A stretch of 64,000 bases of DNA. Origin: JAAYVZ01 sp035384965. GTDB taxonomy: Bacteria; Acidobacteriota; Thermoanaerobaculia; Thermoanaerobaculales; Thermoanaerobaculaceae. A program made the position numbers and the translations under genes. The notes below the pieces were generated by a model. It was not told the origin of the DNA and searched no databases. It worked only from the letters and a program-made list of their open reading frames with translations. Of this stretch, positions 35,975-44,071 are shown one piece after another; the stretch's first letter is position 1, and the number at the start of each line of letters is the position of its first letter. Location: contig DAOOJE010000001.1 in the NCBI GenBank assembly GCA_035384965.1, positions 62,001 to 126,000 of the forward strand. The letters are read 5' to 3'.

Positions 35975-37171
35975 GTGAGCACCGTGCCGCCGCGCGCTCT
36001 GGCCGGACCGGCGGTGCTCGCCGCCGCCTTGGGTGCACTGCTGATCTTCGGCGTGGCCGGGATCGGGCGGGGCAGCTCTCCGTGGCAGACCGACCTCGAT
36101 TACTTCTGGGTCGCCGGTCGGCTGTGGGCCGCTGGGGACAACCCCTACGTCCCCGAGACGTTCACGGCCGAAATGCAGCGGGTGGGCCGTACGATCGATC
36201 GGACGGCGCTGTCATACCCGCCGCAGTTCGCGCCCCTCGCTATGCTGCTGGGCTCGCTGCCGCTACCGGCCGCGCGCTGGCTTGCGGTCGCCATCGGCCT
36301 CGCCTCCCTCGGCACCCTGGCCTGGCTTGCGGTGCGGCTGGTCGCCGGCGCGACCGGCTCGCCGGTCGCCGACCTGGCGGCCACCCGCTGGCTGCTCCCG
36401 GCGCTGGTGCTGGGCAGCCCGTTCGCCGCCCACTTGCTGTGGATCGGCCAGGTGACGCCGCTCGCCATTGCACTCCTCGTGGGAGGTTGGGTGGAGGTGC
36501 GGCGCGGACGGGAAGTCTGGGGCGGGGTGCTGCTCGGGCTCGCCACGTTCAAGCCCCATCTCGCGTTGCTGCCGCTTTTCTGGCTGCTGCTCGAGCGGCG
36601 CGCCAAGGCACTGGCAGTGGCCGCGGGCGTCTCGGCCGCGTGCGCGGTGCCTGGCCTCGGCCTCGAGCACCCCCTCGGCGTCCTGGGCCTTTGGCTGCGG
36701 GCCGTCCCGACCTACCAGGCCGACGCCGCCAACCGCCTCGGGGGCGAGTTCGTGGTGGGGATCCCGAGCGCCCTGGCGGCGGTGGGGGTGCCGATGCCGC
36801 CGCTGTGGACGCTGCCGCTGCTCGGCGTGCTGCTCACCGCCGGCCTGTGGCTGTTTCGGCGGCGGCTGGACGAGGACGACGTCCTGGCTTGGCTGGTCCT
36901 CGTGCAGTGCCTGGGCGTCTGGGTGCATTCCAACGACCTGGTCATGCTGGTGCCGGTGGCGGCGGCGCTGTGGCGCCGGCTCGCCGTTCGGCAGGAACTG
37001 TGGCTGCCCGGCGCCGCCGGGCTCGCCGCGCTGTACTTCCCACAGCGCATCGTGCGAGCTGCCGGCTGGCTGCTGCTGCACCACTGGCGGACGCTGGTGG
37101 TGGCGCTGGCGGCGCTCGCCCTCGCGCGGCTCGCCCGGCGCGATCCGCCGGCTCAGCGGGCGGATGGCTGA
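35975..37171 (+). CDS. DUF2029 / GT87-type polyprenyl-linked mannosyltransferase-like membrane protein
   Basis: A 398-residue polytopic membrane protein of the GT-C superfamily, glycosyltransferase family 87. The first periplasmic loop has the family acidic motif in WQTDLDYFWVAGRLWAAGDN, followed by RTALSYPPQFAPLAMLLGSL, and later GVLLGLATFKPHLALLPLFW. Such enzymes use polyprenyl-phosphate-linked sugars as donors on the periplasmic side. Donor and acceptor are unknown; the nearby WecA-type gene suggests cell-envelope glycan work. GTG 35975 lies 7 bases after the preceding stop. Confidence 0.87.
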   Translation: MSTVPPRALAGPAVLAAALGALLIFGVAGIGRGSSPWQTDLDYFWVAGRLWAAGDNPYVPETFTAEMQRVGRTIDRTALSYPPQFAPLAMLLGSLPLPAARWLAVAIGLASLGTLAWLAVRLVAGATGSPVADLAATRWLLPALVLGSPFAAHLLWIGQVTPLAIALLVGGWVEVRRGREVWGGVLLGLATFKPHLALLPLFWLLLERRAKALAVAAGVSAACAVPGLGLEHPLGVLGLWLRAVPTYQADAANRLGGEFVVGIPSALAAVGVPMPPLWTLPLLGVLLTAGLWLFRRRLDEDDVLAWLVLVQCLGVWVHSNDLVMLVPVAAALWRRLAVRQELWLPGAAGLAALYFPQRIVRAAGWLLLHHWRTLVVALAALALARLARRDPPAQRADG

Positions 37172-37284
37172 GCCAGCCGCCAGAGCAGGAGCGCCGCTGC
37201 GGGTCAAGACCGCGCCACCGGCCGTTCGCGGCGCTGTGCGAGCGGGACGATGCTACCCTTCGAGAGGCGAGAAAGGAGTCCGGC

Positions 37285-38673
37285 GTGGACTACCCGATCT
37301 GGGACCTGGCGATGGGCGGCGGGGTGCTCATCGGCATCGTCGCCATCGCTCACGTCGTGGTGTCGCACTTCGCGGTGGGCGGCGGCATCGTCATCGCGCT
37401 CGCGGAAACGCTCGCCGTGGGGCGCCGCGATCGGGCGATGCGCGACCTCGCGAAGCGCAGCTCGTGGATGCTGGTGCTCGTCTCCACGGTGTTCGGGGCG
37501 ATTTCCGGGGTGGGGATCTGGGTGACGATCGGGCTCGTCGCGCCCGCTGCGACCTCGGCGCTCATCCACACCTACGTCTGGGGGTGGGCCACCGAGTGGG
37601 CGTTCTTCGTGCTCGAGGTGGCGATGGCCCTGGCCATGGTCGCGACCTGGGAGAAGGTGCGCCCCCGCACTCACCTGTGGCTGTCGTGGCTGTACGCGTT
37701 CGCGGCGTTCGCGTCGCTCGTCATCATCCAGGGGATCCTGGCGTTCATGCTCACTCCGGGCCGCTGGCTCCAGACCCGCTCGTTCTGGGACGGCTTTTTC
37801 AACCCCTCCTACCTGCCGGGCCTGGCGCTGCGCACCGGGGTGTGCCTGCTCCTGGCCGGGGTGTACATGACGCTCGCGGCGCTCCGGGAACCGGATCCGG
37901 CCTCGCGCGCGCGGCTGGTCCGCTGGCTGGCCGGGGTGGAGGTGGTGGGGGCGCTCGTGGCGTACGGCGGCTACCGCTGGTGGGAAGCCGCGCTGCCGGA
38001 GACGGTGCGAGCCGCTTTCGCCGGCGGCAAGGCGCTGCTGCCCGCGCTCGCGGCCACACGCTCCCTCGCCCTGTGGGCGCTGGCAGCAGTCCTTGCGTTT
38101 GCCGTGCTCGCGGCCATCGCGCCGAGAACGCAGCGCTGGCCGGTCGCCGCGGTCGCGCTGCTGGCCGCGTTCGCGGTTCTCGGCGGCTACGAGCGGTTGC
38201 GAGAAGGGGCGCGCAAGCCTTTCGTGATCCGGGATCACATGTTCTCCTCCGGGCTGCTGGTCTCGGACATCGCGGCGCTCAACGAGACGGGAGTGCTGGC
38301 CCGGGCCGGCTGGGCAACGGTCGGGCTGCCCGACACTCCCGAGGGGCGCGGCCGTGCGGTGTTCCGCGCCCAGTGCGCGAGCTGCCACACCGTGGACGGC
38401 TACCTGGGGATCCGCCAGCTCACGGCCGGGGCGGACCCTGACATGCTCAACGGGATCCTCATGACGATGAAAGGGATGGGTGACGCCTACATCGACGCCC
38501 AGGCGAAGGGACAGCCGGTCGACACCCGGACCCTCGATTACCCTCTGATGCCGCCGCTCGTGGGCAGCGACGAGGAGGTCGAGGCGCTCGTCGCCTACCT
38601 GCAGTCTCTCAAGGCCGCTGCCCCGTCCCCGACCACGGTCGGCGCCGCCATGGAGGTGCCCCGTGCCCGCTAG
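37285..38673 (+). CDS. Cytochrome bd-like oxidase subunit with C-terminal haem c domain
   Basis: A 462-residue protein with about nine membrane helices and a C-terminal class I cytochrome c domain. Helix 1 (DLAMGGGVLIGIVAIAHVVV) carries two histidines (H23, H28) as possible haem b/d ligands, a feature of CydA-related proteins. The C-terminal region has CASCH at 364-368 and a later methionine-rich LDYPLMPPLVGSDEEVEALV segment for the sixth ligand. Quinol-oxidising CydA normally has a Q-loop and no haem c; bd-family members that carry a c-haem tail are thought to take electrons from a cytochrome c. GTG 37285 has GGAG 8 bases upstream. Overlaps its partner by 11 bases. Confidence 0.78.
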   Translation: MDYPIWDLAMGGGVLIGIVAIAHVVVSHFAVGGGIVIALAETLAVGRRDRAMRDLAKRSSWMLVLVSTVFGAISGVGIWVTIGLVAPAATSALIHTYVWGWATEWAFFVLEVAMALAMVATWEKVRPRTHLWLSWLYAFAAFASLVIIQGILAFMLTPGRWLQTRSFWDGFFNPSYLPGLALRTGVCLLLAGVYMTLAALREPDPASRARLVRWLAGVEVVGALVAYGGYRWWEAALPETVRAAFAGGKALLPALAATRSLALWALAAVLAFAVLAAIAPRTQRWPVAAVALLAAFAVLGGYERLREGARKPFVIRDHMFSSGLLVSDIAALNETGVLARAGWATVGLPDTPEGRGRAVFRAQCASCHTVDGYLGIRQLTAGADPDMLNGILMTMKGMGDAYIDAQAKGQPVDTRTLDYPLMPPLVGSDEEVEALVAYLQSLKAAAPSPTTVGAAMEVPRAR

Positions 38674-39757
38674 CCTCATCCCGCAGCCCGACCCCGCGGC
38701 GCTGCCTGGCCCGCCGTGGTTGTTCCACGTCCTCTGGCTCGTGACGTTTTTCCTGCACCTGCTGTTCGTCAACACCGTGTTGGGCGGCTCGCTGCTGGCT
38801 CTCGCGGCCGGCGGCGCCGGGGCGGGGCGGCTGGCTCTGCGCCGGCTGCTGCTCGGCATGAACTCGTGGGCGATTTCCGGCGCGATCACTCTCGGCATCG
38901 CGCCGCTGCTGTTCACGCAAGTGCTGCTCGGACGCTTCTTCTACTCGGCGACGATCCACTGGGCGTGGCCGTGGTTTTCGATGCTGGGCCTGCTCACGGT
39001 CGGGTACTACCTCAACTACCTCGGCAAACGCGCCCTCGCGGCCGGACGGGAGCGGGTGGGGATGCTGGCGCTCGAGGCGGCGTGCTTCGTCGGCGTGGCG
39101 CTCATCCAGGTGACGATCCATCTCCTGCACATGCAGCCCGGGCGCTGGGAAGCAGTGGCCGCGAGCGGCCGGGCGGCGCTCGGCGACCCCACGTTCGTGC
39201 CGCGGGCACTCCACTTCCTGCTGGCCGCCGTGGGCGTCACCGCGGCAGCGGTGGCGCTGTGGGCGGCGCGCTGGAGCCGCGAGCCAGAACCGGTCCGGAA
39301 GGGGATTGCCGGCTTCGGCGTGCGGGTGGCGCTGGCTGCCGCGGCGCTTCAGGTCGTGGACGGCGTGTGGTTGCTGCTGGCGGTGCCGCGCGAGGTGCTG
39401 CGCGCCTTCATGCGCGGCGGTGCTGCCACGATGCTGCCGCTCACCCTCGGGATCCTCCTCGCCCTCGGCCTGGTGGCGGTGCTGTCGCTGGTCCGCGATC
39501 CCCTGGGCAGGCCACGGCTTCTCCGCCACGCCGTCGAACTCGCAGTGGCGGCAATCGCCGTCATGGTGCTGACGCGCCACCAGCTCCGGGAGTTCTACCT
39601 CGCGGCCGCACGCGCCGGCGAGGACCTGGCGGTGCAGCCGCAGTGGGACGTCTTCACGCTGTTCCTCGTCACGTTCCTGGTGTGCGTCGGGTTGACGGTG
39701 TGGGCGCTCCACCGCGCCGCGACCGACCGCCCGGCGCCGGGCGAGCCCACCGCGTGA
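38663..39757 (+). CDS. Polytopic partner subunit of the bd-like oxidase
   Basis: A 364-residue inner-membrane protein with about nine helices. The N-terminal FHVLWLVTFFLHLLFVNTVL segment has histidines in a pattern resembling the first helix of the upstream subunit, and TIHWAWPWFSMLGL and FYLAAARAGEDLAVQPQWDV may be further haem or partner sites. It starts inside the preceding gene (11-base overlap, GGAGG site at GTG 38663), so the two proteins almost certainly form one complex, as CydA-CydA' or CydA-CydB pairs do. Family assignment is by context and helix pattern; no catalytic motif is certain. Confidence 0.72.
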   Translation: MPASLIPQPDPAALPGPPWLFHVLWLVTFFLHLLFVNTVLGGSLLALAAGGAGAGRLALRRLLLGMNSWAISGAITLGIAPLLFTQVLLGRFFYSATIHWAWPWFSMLGLLTVGYYLNYLGKRALAAGRERVGMLALEAACFVGVALIQVTIHLLHMQPGRWEAVAASGRAALGDPTFVPRALHFLLAAVGVTAAAVALWAARWSREPEPVRKGIAGFGVRVALAAAALQVVDGVWLLLAVPREVLRAFMRGGAATMLPLTLGILLALGLVAVLSLVRDPLGRPRLLRHAVELAVAAIAVMVLTRHQLREFYLAAARAGEDLAVQPQWDVFTLFLVTFLVCVGLTVWALHRAATDRPAPGEPTA

Positions 39758-39920
39758 TGACGGCGTGACAGCGCTGGTTGGTGGTCTGGCTCGATTGGCT
39801 GATCGGGGGAGGACGGAAAAGCCAACAATCATTGACCACAGACCAGCGACGTCTCGCGAGCATGCCGCCTGGACAGCGGGCACCTACAGTCGTACGATCG
39901 TTTGCAGGGGGGATTCGAAG

Positions 39921-41276
39921 ATGCGATCTGCTCTCGCGCTTCTGTTTCCGGTGGTGCTGCTGGCGCAAGGAGGCGGCACGCCCAGGGTCTCCGACGAGGC
40001 GCACGGCACGCAGCCGTACGACCGCTACGAGCGCCCGCAGGCGTGCGCCACCTGCCACGTGGACATCGCCCGCCAGCACGAGCAGGCGATGATGTCGCAG
40101 GCCTACACACATCACTGGGACGAGATCGAGTACTTCGAGCTGGCCGTGCCCCACGCCGGCAAGGAGCCGAAGGTGGCCGGCGTCAAGGAGGGGTGCAACG
40201 GGTGCCACGCCCCGCTCGCTTTCCTGGCCGGCGACACGCCCCCCAAGCCGCCGAAGGAGGGCACGCGCGCCAACGAGTCGGTGTCGTGCGACCTCTGCCA
40301 CACCGTCACCGGCTTCGTCGGAGACGTCCCGCACAACTTCAACTGGGTCACCCAGCCCGGCAAGGTCAAGCAGGGCAACCGGCCAGGCGTGGTGAGCCCG
40401 CACCACGAAACGAGGGAGAACCCGTTCCTGCGCTCGGCCGAGTTTTGCGGCACCTGTCACAACGAGAAGGACCCGTGGGGGCTGTTCGTCAAGTCCACTC
40501 ACCTCGAGTGGAAAGAGGGGCCGCACGGCAAGGCCGGGATCGTGTGCCAGGACTGCCACATGCCGCCGGCCCCCGGGCGCTCGGCACGCATGGGCTCGGA
40601 GCTGCCCGACGTGCGGCAGCACCTGTTCCACGGCGCCCACGACCTCGGCAAGCTCAAAGGGGTGACCGAGGTGCGCATCCATCCCGAAAGTCGCGAGGCG
40701 GAGCCCGGGGACACCGTCAAGCTCACGGCCGTGGTGGTGAACGCCAAGGCCGGCCACAAGATCCCGACGGGCTCGGCGGAGGAGCGCGTGCTGTGGCTGC
40801 ACGTCGAGGCCACCGACGCGAAGGGCCGCACGTTCCACCTCCCTGTGGACCGCAAGGGGTTCGCCGGCGAGGACCTCACCGTCGCCTCCAACGCCCTCGC
40901 CTACCAGGACATCGGGGATATCAAGGGAATCGCCGACTTCCCCGGCCTGAGGCGGGACGGAACTTACGCCACGATGAAGCCTGGCGACCGTATTTTCCGG
41001 CTGCCGTACCTCGACCCCGAGGGCCGGATGACGATCGCGCAGTGGAACACGGCTACGTTCGGCCCCGACTACCGGCTGGCCCCGCTCGAGGCCCGGGTCG
41101 AGACGTTCAGCTGGAAGCTGCCTCAGGACACCCCGCCAGGACCGGTGAGGGTGACCGCCACGATGTACTACTCGCGCCTCGTGAACTCGGTCGGCGAGTA
41201 CCTGGGCGTCCCGGCCGAGGAATGGGAGCCGGTGCAGATCGGCATCCACACCACAGCTTTCGAAGTGCTCGAGTGA
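39921..41276 (+). CDS. Pentahaem cytochrome c (cytochrome c554-like) with C-terminal domain
   Basis: A 451-residue exported multihaem cytochrome. After a signal peptide (MRSALALLFPVVLLAQGGG) five CXXCH sites are visible: residues 42-46, 92-96, 123-127, 176-180 and 209-213, with additional His residues for bis-His ligation. The spacing resembles cytochrome c554 and related tetra/pentahaem proteins. From about residue 245 a haem-free beta-rich domain follows (TEVRIHPESREAEPGDTVKL...KAGHKIPTGSAEERVLWLHV), a common C-terminus of multihaem cytochromes involved in extracellular or periplasmic electron transfer. ATG 39921; a 163-base gap precedes it and no clear promoter was found. It lies between the bd-like oxidase and the cytochrome-porin. 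Confidence 0.9.
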   Translation: MRSALALLFPVVLLAQGGGTPRVSDEAHGTQPYDRYERPQACATCHVDIARQHEQAMMSQAYTHHWDEIEYFELAVPHAGKEPKVAGVKEGCNGCHAPLAFLAGDTPPKPPKEGTRANESVSCDLCHTVTGFVGDVPHNFNWVTQPGKVKQGNRPGVVSPHHETRENPFLRSAEFCGTCHNEKDPWGLFVKSTHLEWKEGPHGKAGIVCQDCHMPPAPGRSARMGSELPDVRQHLFHGAHDLGKLKGVTEVRIHPESREAEPGDTVKLTAVVVNAKAGHKIPTGSAEERVLWLHVEATDAKGRTFHLPVDRKGFAGEDLTVASNALAYQDIGDIKGIADFPGLRRDGTYATMKPGDRIFRLPYLDPEGRMTIAQWNTATFGPDYRLAPLEARVETFSWKLPQDTPPGPVRVTATMYYSRLVNSVGEYLGVPAEEWEPVQIGIHTTAFEVLE

Positions 41277-41286
41277 GGAGGAGGGC

Positions 41287-42471
41287 ATGCACCGCAACCG
41301 GTTGATCGTCGCCTCCGTGCTGGCCGGCATCGCGCTGTGGGGCCTGCTGGCCGCTTCCAGCGCCGACGCCATCCCGGCGTTCGCCCGCAAGTACCAGCTT
41401 TCGTGCTCGACCTGCCACGCTCCGTTCCCCCGCCTCAAGCCGTACGGCGAGGAGTTCGCGGCGCGCGGCTTCAGGATGGAGGACCCTTCGAAGGAGCCGG
41501 CGCGCGCCACGTATGACGTCGGCGATCCGATGCTCAAGCTGTTTCGTGAGCTGCCGCTCGCGGTGCGGATGGACGTTTACGGAATCTGGCAGGAAAAGGA
41601 GGATGTCAAGTCCGACTTCCAGACCCCGTGGGTGTTCAAGGTGCTGTCGGGAGGGCCGATCCACGAGCGCATTTCGTACTACGTGTACGGGATCCTGGAA
41701 GAGGGCGAGCCGGTCAAGCTGGAAGACGCCTACGTGCAGTTCTCGAACCTGTTCGGAGCTCCTGTCGACCTGATCGTCGGCCAGTTCCAGGTCTGCGACC
41801 CGATGTTCAAGCGCGAGGCCCGGATCGAGCGCGAGGACTACCGGATCTTCAAGACCAGGGTGGGCGCCAGCCCGACCAACCTCACCTACGACCGCGGCGC
41901 TCTCCTGGCCTGGGGAGCGCCGGGCGACGTCGACGTGGTGCTCCAGGTCGTCAACGGCAACGGCATCGAGGCCGTCGAGAACGGCACGTTCGACGACGAT
42001 AGCTTCAAGAACGTCAGCCTGCGGCTGGCGCGGCAGTTCGGCCCGCTACGCCTCGGCGTCTTCGGGTACCGGGGCACCACCGCCGGCCAGCACGGTGACA
42101 ACGTCACGACCTACCTCGGCCCCGATCTCGTCGCCGACCTCGGCGAGCGCCTCCAGCTCAACGTCCAGGTCCTGCAGCGCAAGGACGACAACCCGTTCTT
42201 CGGCTTGGTGCCCGAGCGCGACGTGAAGACCCGCGGCGGGTTCGCCGAGCTGCTTTTCTTCCCCCGCGGCCAGGACGGGCGCTGGGCGCTTTCGGCGCTG
42301 TACAACAACGTCAGGACCGACTACCGCACCCTGCCCGACGCCAGGTACGAGAGCCTCGCGCTCACGCTCAACCGGCTGCTCGCCCGCAACGTGCGGGTGC
42401 TGGCGGAGGCCGCGCGCGACCTCGAACGCGACCGGACCACGTTCACCTTGGGGGTCGTCGCGGCGTTCTGA
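41287..42471 (+). CDS. Cyc2-like fused cytochrome c-porin
   Basis: A 394-residue predicted outer-membrane protein. A signal peptide (cleavage near residue 28) is followed at once by IPAFARKYQLSCSTCHAPFP, one haem-binding CSTCH at 40-44, then RLKPYGEEFAARGF. This IPAFAR...CxxCH...FPxLxxxGxxFxxxG signature is that of the Cyc2 type of cytochrome-porin, in which a small haem domain plugs a beta-barrel. The remaining sequence alternates short amphipathic strands (VAVRMDVYGIWQ, HERISYYVYGILEEG, VDLIVGQFQV...FTLGVVAAF, aromatic C-terminus) as expected for about 14-16 barrel strands. Cyc2 proteins oxidise Fe(II) at the surface; a related but different substrate is possible. ATG 41287 has GGAGGAGG upstream. 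Confidence 0.8.
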   Translation: MHRNRLIVASVLAGIALWGLLAASSADAIPAFARKYQLSCSTCHAPFPRLKPYGEEFAARGFRMEDPSKEPARATYDVGDPMLKLFRELPLAVRMDVYGIWQEKEDVKSDFQTPWVFKVLSGGPIHERISYYVYGILEEGEPVKLEDAYVQFSNLFGAPVDLIVGQFQVCDPMFKREARIEREDYRIFKTRVGASPTNLTYDRGALLAWGAPGDVDVVLQVVNGNGIEAVENGTFDDDSFKNVSLRLARQFGPLRLGVFGYRGTTAGQHGDNVTTYLGPDLVADLGERLQLNVQVLQRKDDNPFFGLVPERDVKTRGGFAELLFFPRGQDGRWALSALYNNVRTDYRTLPDARYESLALTLNRLLARNVRVLAEAARDLERDRTTFTLGVVAAF

Positions 42472-42485
42472 GCTATCCTCGTGTC

Positions 42486-43433
42486 ATGACATCCCGGAGG
42501 CTTGGCCTCGGCGTGGCGGCCGGGCTGGCGGCGATCGCCGCCGCCCCTCTTGCCGGCCAGCAGGAGCCGCCGATCCAAAGTGCGGCGGCCGTGGTTTCGC
42601 CGGCCCCTTGGATCGACCGGGTCTACGACCGCATCACGCGCTTCTTCAACGCTCGCGTCAGGGCGGTGGACTCGTACTTCGCGCAGCACGAGCCGGTCGA
42701 AGCCGAGGAGGAGTCGCAGCTCCGGGTGCGGCTGTGGCTGCAGCGCGAAGACGGCAGACTCGACTTCAAGCCTGTGGTGTCCACCAACCTCCAGATGCCG
42801 AACCTCGAGCGGCGGCTCGACCTCTACGTCGAGAACATCACCCAGAACCTGCTGCCCGGCAGCGATCCGGTCGAGTCGGACACGCCAGTGCGCGTCGGGG
42901 CACGCGGCGACCTCTTTCGGGGCGGGCGCTGGGCGGTCACCCGCGATCTCGGCGTGGGGTTCTCGCACGGTGTCAAGTTCTACGCCCAGGTTGCCGGCCA
43001 CTACCGCTGGTACTGGGGGCACTGGGAGGGGGTGGCCAGCCAGTCGGTGTTCTGGAACCGGGACGACGACCTGGGCGGGCTGTCGCGGCTCGTGCTCGAC
43101 CGCAAGCTCGCCCCCGACTGGTACCTGCGCCTGCAGTCGGCGGCCAGGTACACGCAAGACAGCGGGTACTGGCGCACCTCGCAGGTGGTCAAGGTGGCCT
43201 GGGTGCTCGAGGAGCAACGGCACTACCTGCTGGCCTCGGCGGCGGTCTTCGGCAAGAGCCGCCTCGCCGACGAGTACCGCTCCGAGTTCACGTACCGGAC
43301 CCGCATGTGGCGCCCGTGGATGTACGCGGAGCTGACGCCGTACCTGAGCTTCCGGCGGGACAATGGGTTCGCCTCGAGTCCAGGGGTGCGCGTCGGGCTC
43401 GACCTCTTCTTCGGCGGCACCCCCCGCCTCTGA
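42486..43433 (+). CDS. Predicted outer-membrane beta-barrel protein, unrecognised family
   Basis: A 315-residue protein with an N-terminal signal peptide (GLGVAAGLAAIAAAPLAGQ) and a sequence rich in alternating aromatic/hydrophobic residues from about residue 70 onward (RVRLWLQREDGRLDFKPVV, KFYAQVAGHYRWYWGHW, YLRLQSAARYTQDSGYWR, LELTPYLSFRR-like strands), which suggests an outer-membrane beta-barrel. Residues 40-70 are charged and helical, possibly a periplasmic segment. No haem or metal motif is seen. It lies 14 bases after the cytochrome-porin gene and is probably the last gene of that operon. Function not assignable. Confidence 0.75.
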   Translation: MTSRRLGLGVAAGLAAIAAAPLAGQQEPPIQSAAAVVSPAPWIDRVYDRITRFFNARVRAVDSYFAQHEPVEAEEESQLRVRLWLQREDGRLDFKPVVSTNLQMPNLERRLDLYVENITQNLLPGSDPVESDTPVRVGARGDLFRGGRWAVTRDLGVGFSHGVKFYAQVAGHYRWYWGHWEGVASQSVFWNRDDDLGGLSRLVLDRKLAPDWYLRLQSAARYTQDSGYWRTSQVVKVAWVLEEQRHYLLASAAVFGKSRLADEYRSEFTYRTRMWRPWMYAELTPYLSFRRDNGFASSPGVRVGLDLFFGGTPRL

Positions 43434-43498
43434 CCCCCGCGACGCCAGACAGCTCGGGGCCGCTTGCCACCGGCCCCTCGTGGCGGGGGGCGGGCCGT

Positions 43499-43930
43499 CT
43501 ACCGGTCCTTGCGCTCGATCGAGATCTCGATCTCGCCGTTCGACCTCGTGTCGATCTCGATCTTCGCCACTGCCGTGCCCTTGGTGAGCTTCCACTCCGC
43601 CTCATCGAGCTTTTCCTCGCTCGCCGCCACCTGCCACCCGCCCGCGGCAATGGCGCTGGCGTAAAACGCCTTGACGTCGGCGAACGGGTCGGTGGAGCGG
43701 AGCTTCACCTCGACCACCCTGGCGAAGCCGTCCTTGTTGACCTCTTCCTTGCGGAGGAGCTGTGTGGCTCCGGGATAGGCGGCGATCTCGGGGACCGCGT
43801 CCACCACCGCCGGCGCGGCGGCCGGGGCTGCCGACGGCGCCGCGGCGACCGGCGGAGCCGGTGCCTGGCGGCGGCACCCCGCCGACACGATCACGAGCGC
43901 CATCAGGAAAAAGCACGTGGCAGTTCTCAT
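43499..43930 (-). CDS. Putative lipoprotein, 143 aa
   Basis: A 143-residue exported protein with a lipobox (MRTATCFFLMALVIVSAGCR, acylated Cys at residue 19), a Pro/Ala-rich linker (about residues 20-45), and a compact domain AAYPGATQLLRKEEVNKDGF followed by STDPFADVKAFYASAIAAGG and KIEIDTRSNGEIEISIERKD. The domain pattern (PGA...DVxxFYxxxLxxxGW) resembles small bacterial lipoprotein domains often annotated only as hypothetical. ATG 43930 has GGGAGGAACG upstream. It is divergent from the kinase-like/CNB gene. Confidence 0.8.
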   Translation of the reverse strand: MRTATCFFLMALVIVSAGCRRQAPAPPVAAAPSAAPAAAPAVVDAVPEIAAYPGATQLLRKEEVNKDGFARVVEVKLRSTDPFADVKAFYASAIAAGGWQVAASEEKLDEAEWKLTKGTAVAKIEIDTRSNGEIEISIERKDR

Positions 43931-43979
43931 CGTTCCTCCCGAACACCGGGCGGCGCATCGCTCCCCGGTTCGTGTGTCG

Positions 43980-44008
43980 TTGGACCATCCAGACCGCGTT
44001 GCTATTAT
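43980..44008 (+). promoter_or_regulatory. Sigma70-type promoter candidate for 44072 operon
   Basis: TTGGAC (43980-43985), 17-base spacer, TATTAT (44003-44008), in a locally AT-rich patch of an otherwise GC-rich window. Predicted start near 44015 gives a 5' leader of about 57 bases before ATG 44072. Confidence 0.65.
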
Positions 44009-44071
44009 TCCACATAGGCCACGCGTCGGTATCCGGCACCATGCGGCCGACGGGCCGTCGCGAGGTGAGGC

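Noticed and set aside
39832..39860. TTGACC upstream of the pentahaem cytochrome as a -35 box
   Set aside because: The sequence at the expected -10 position is fully GC-rich.
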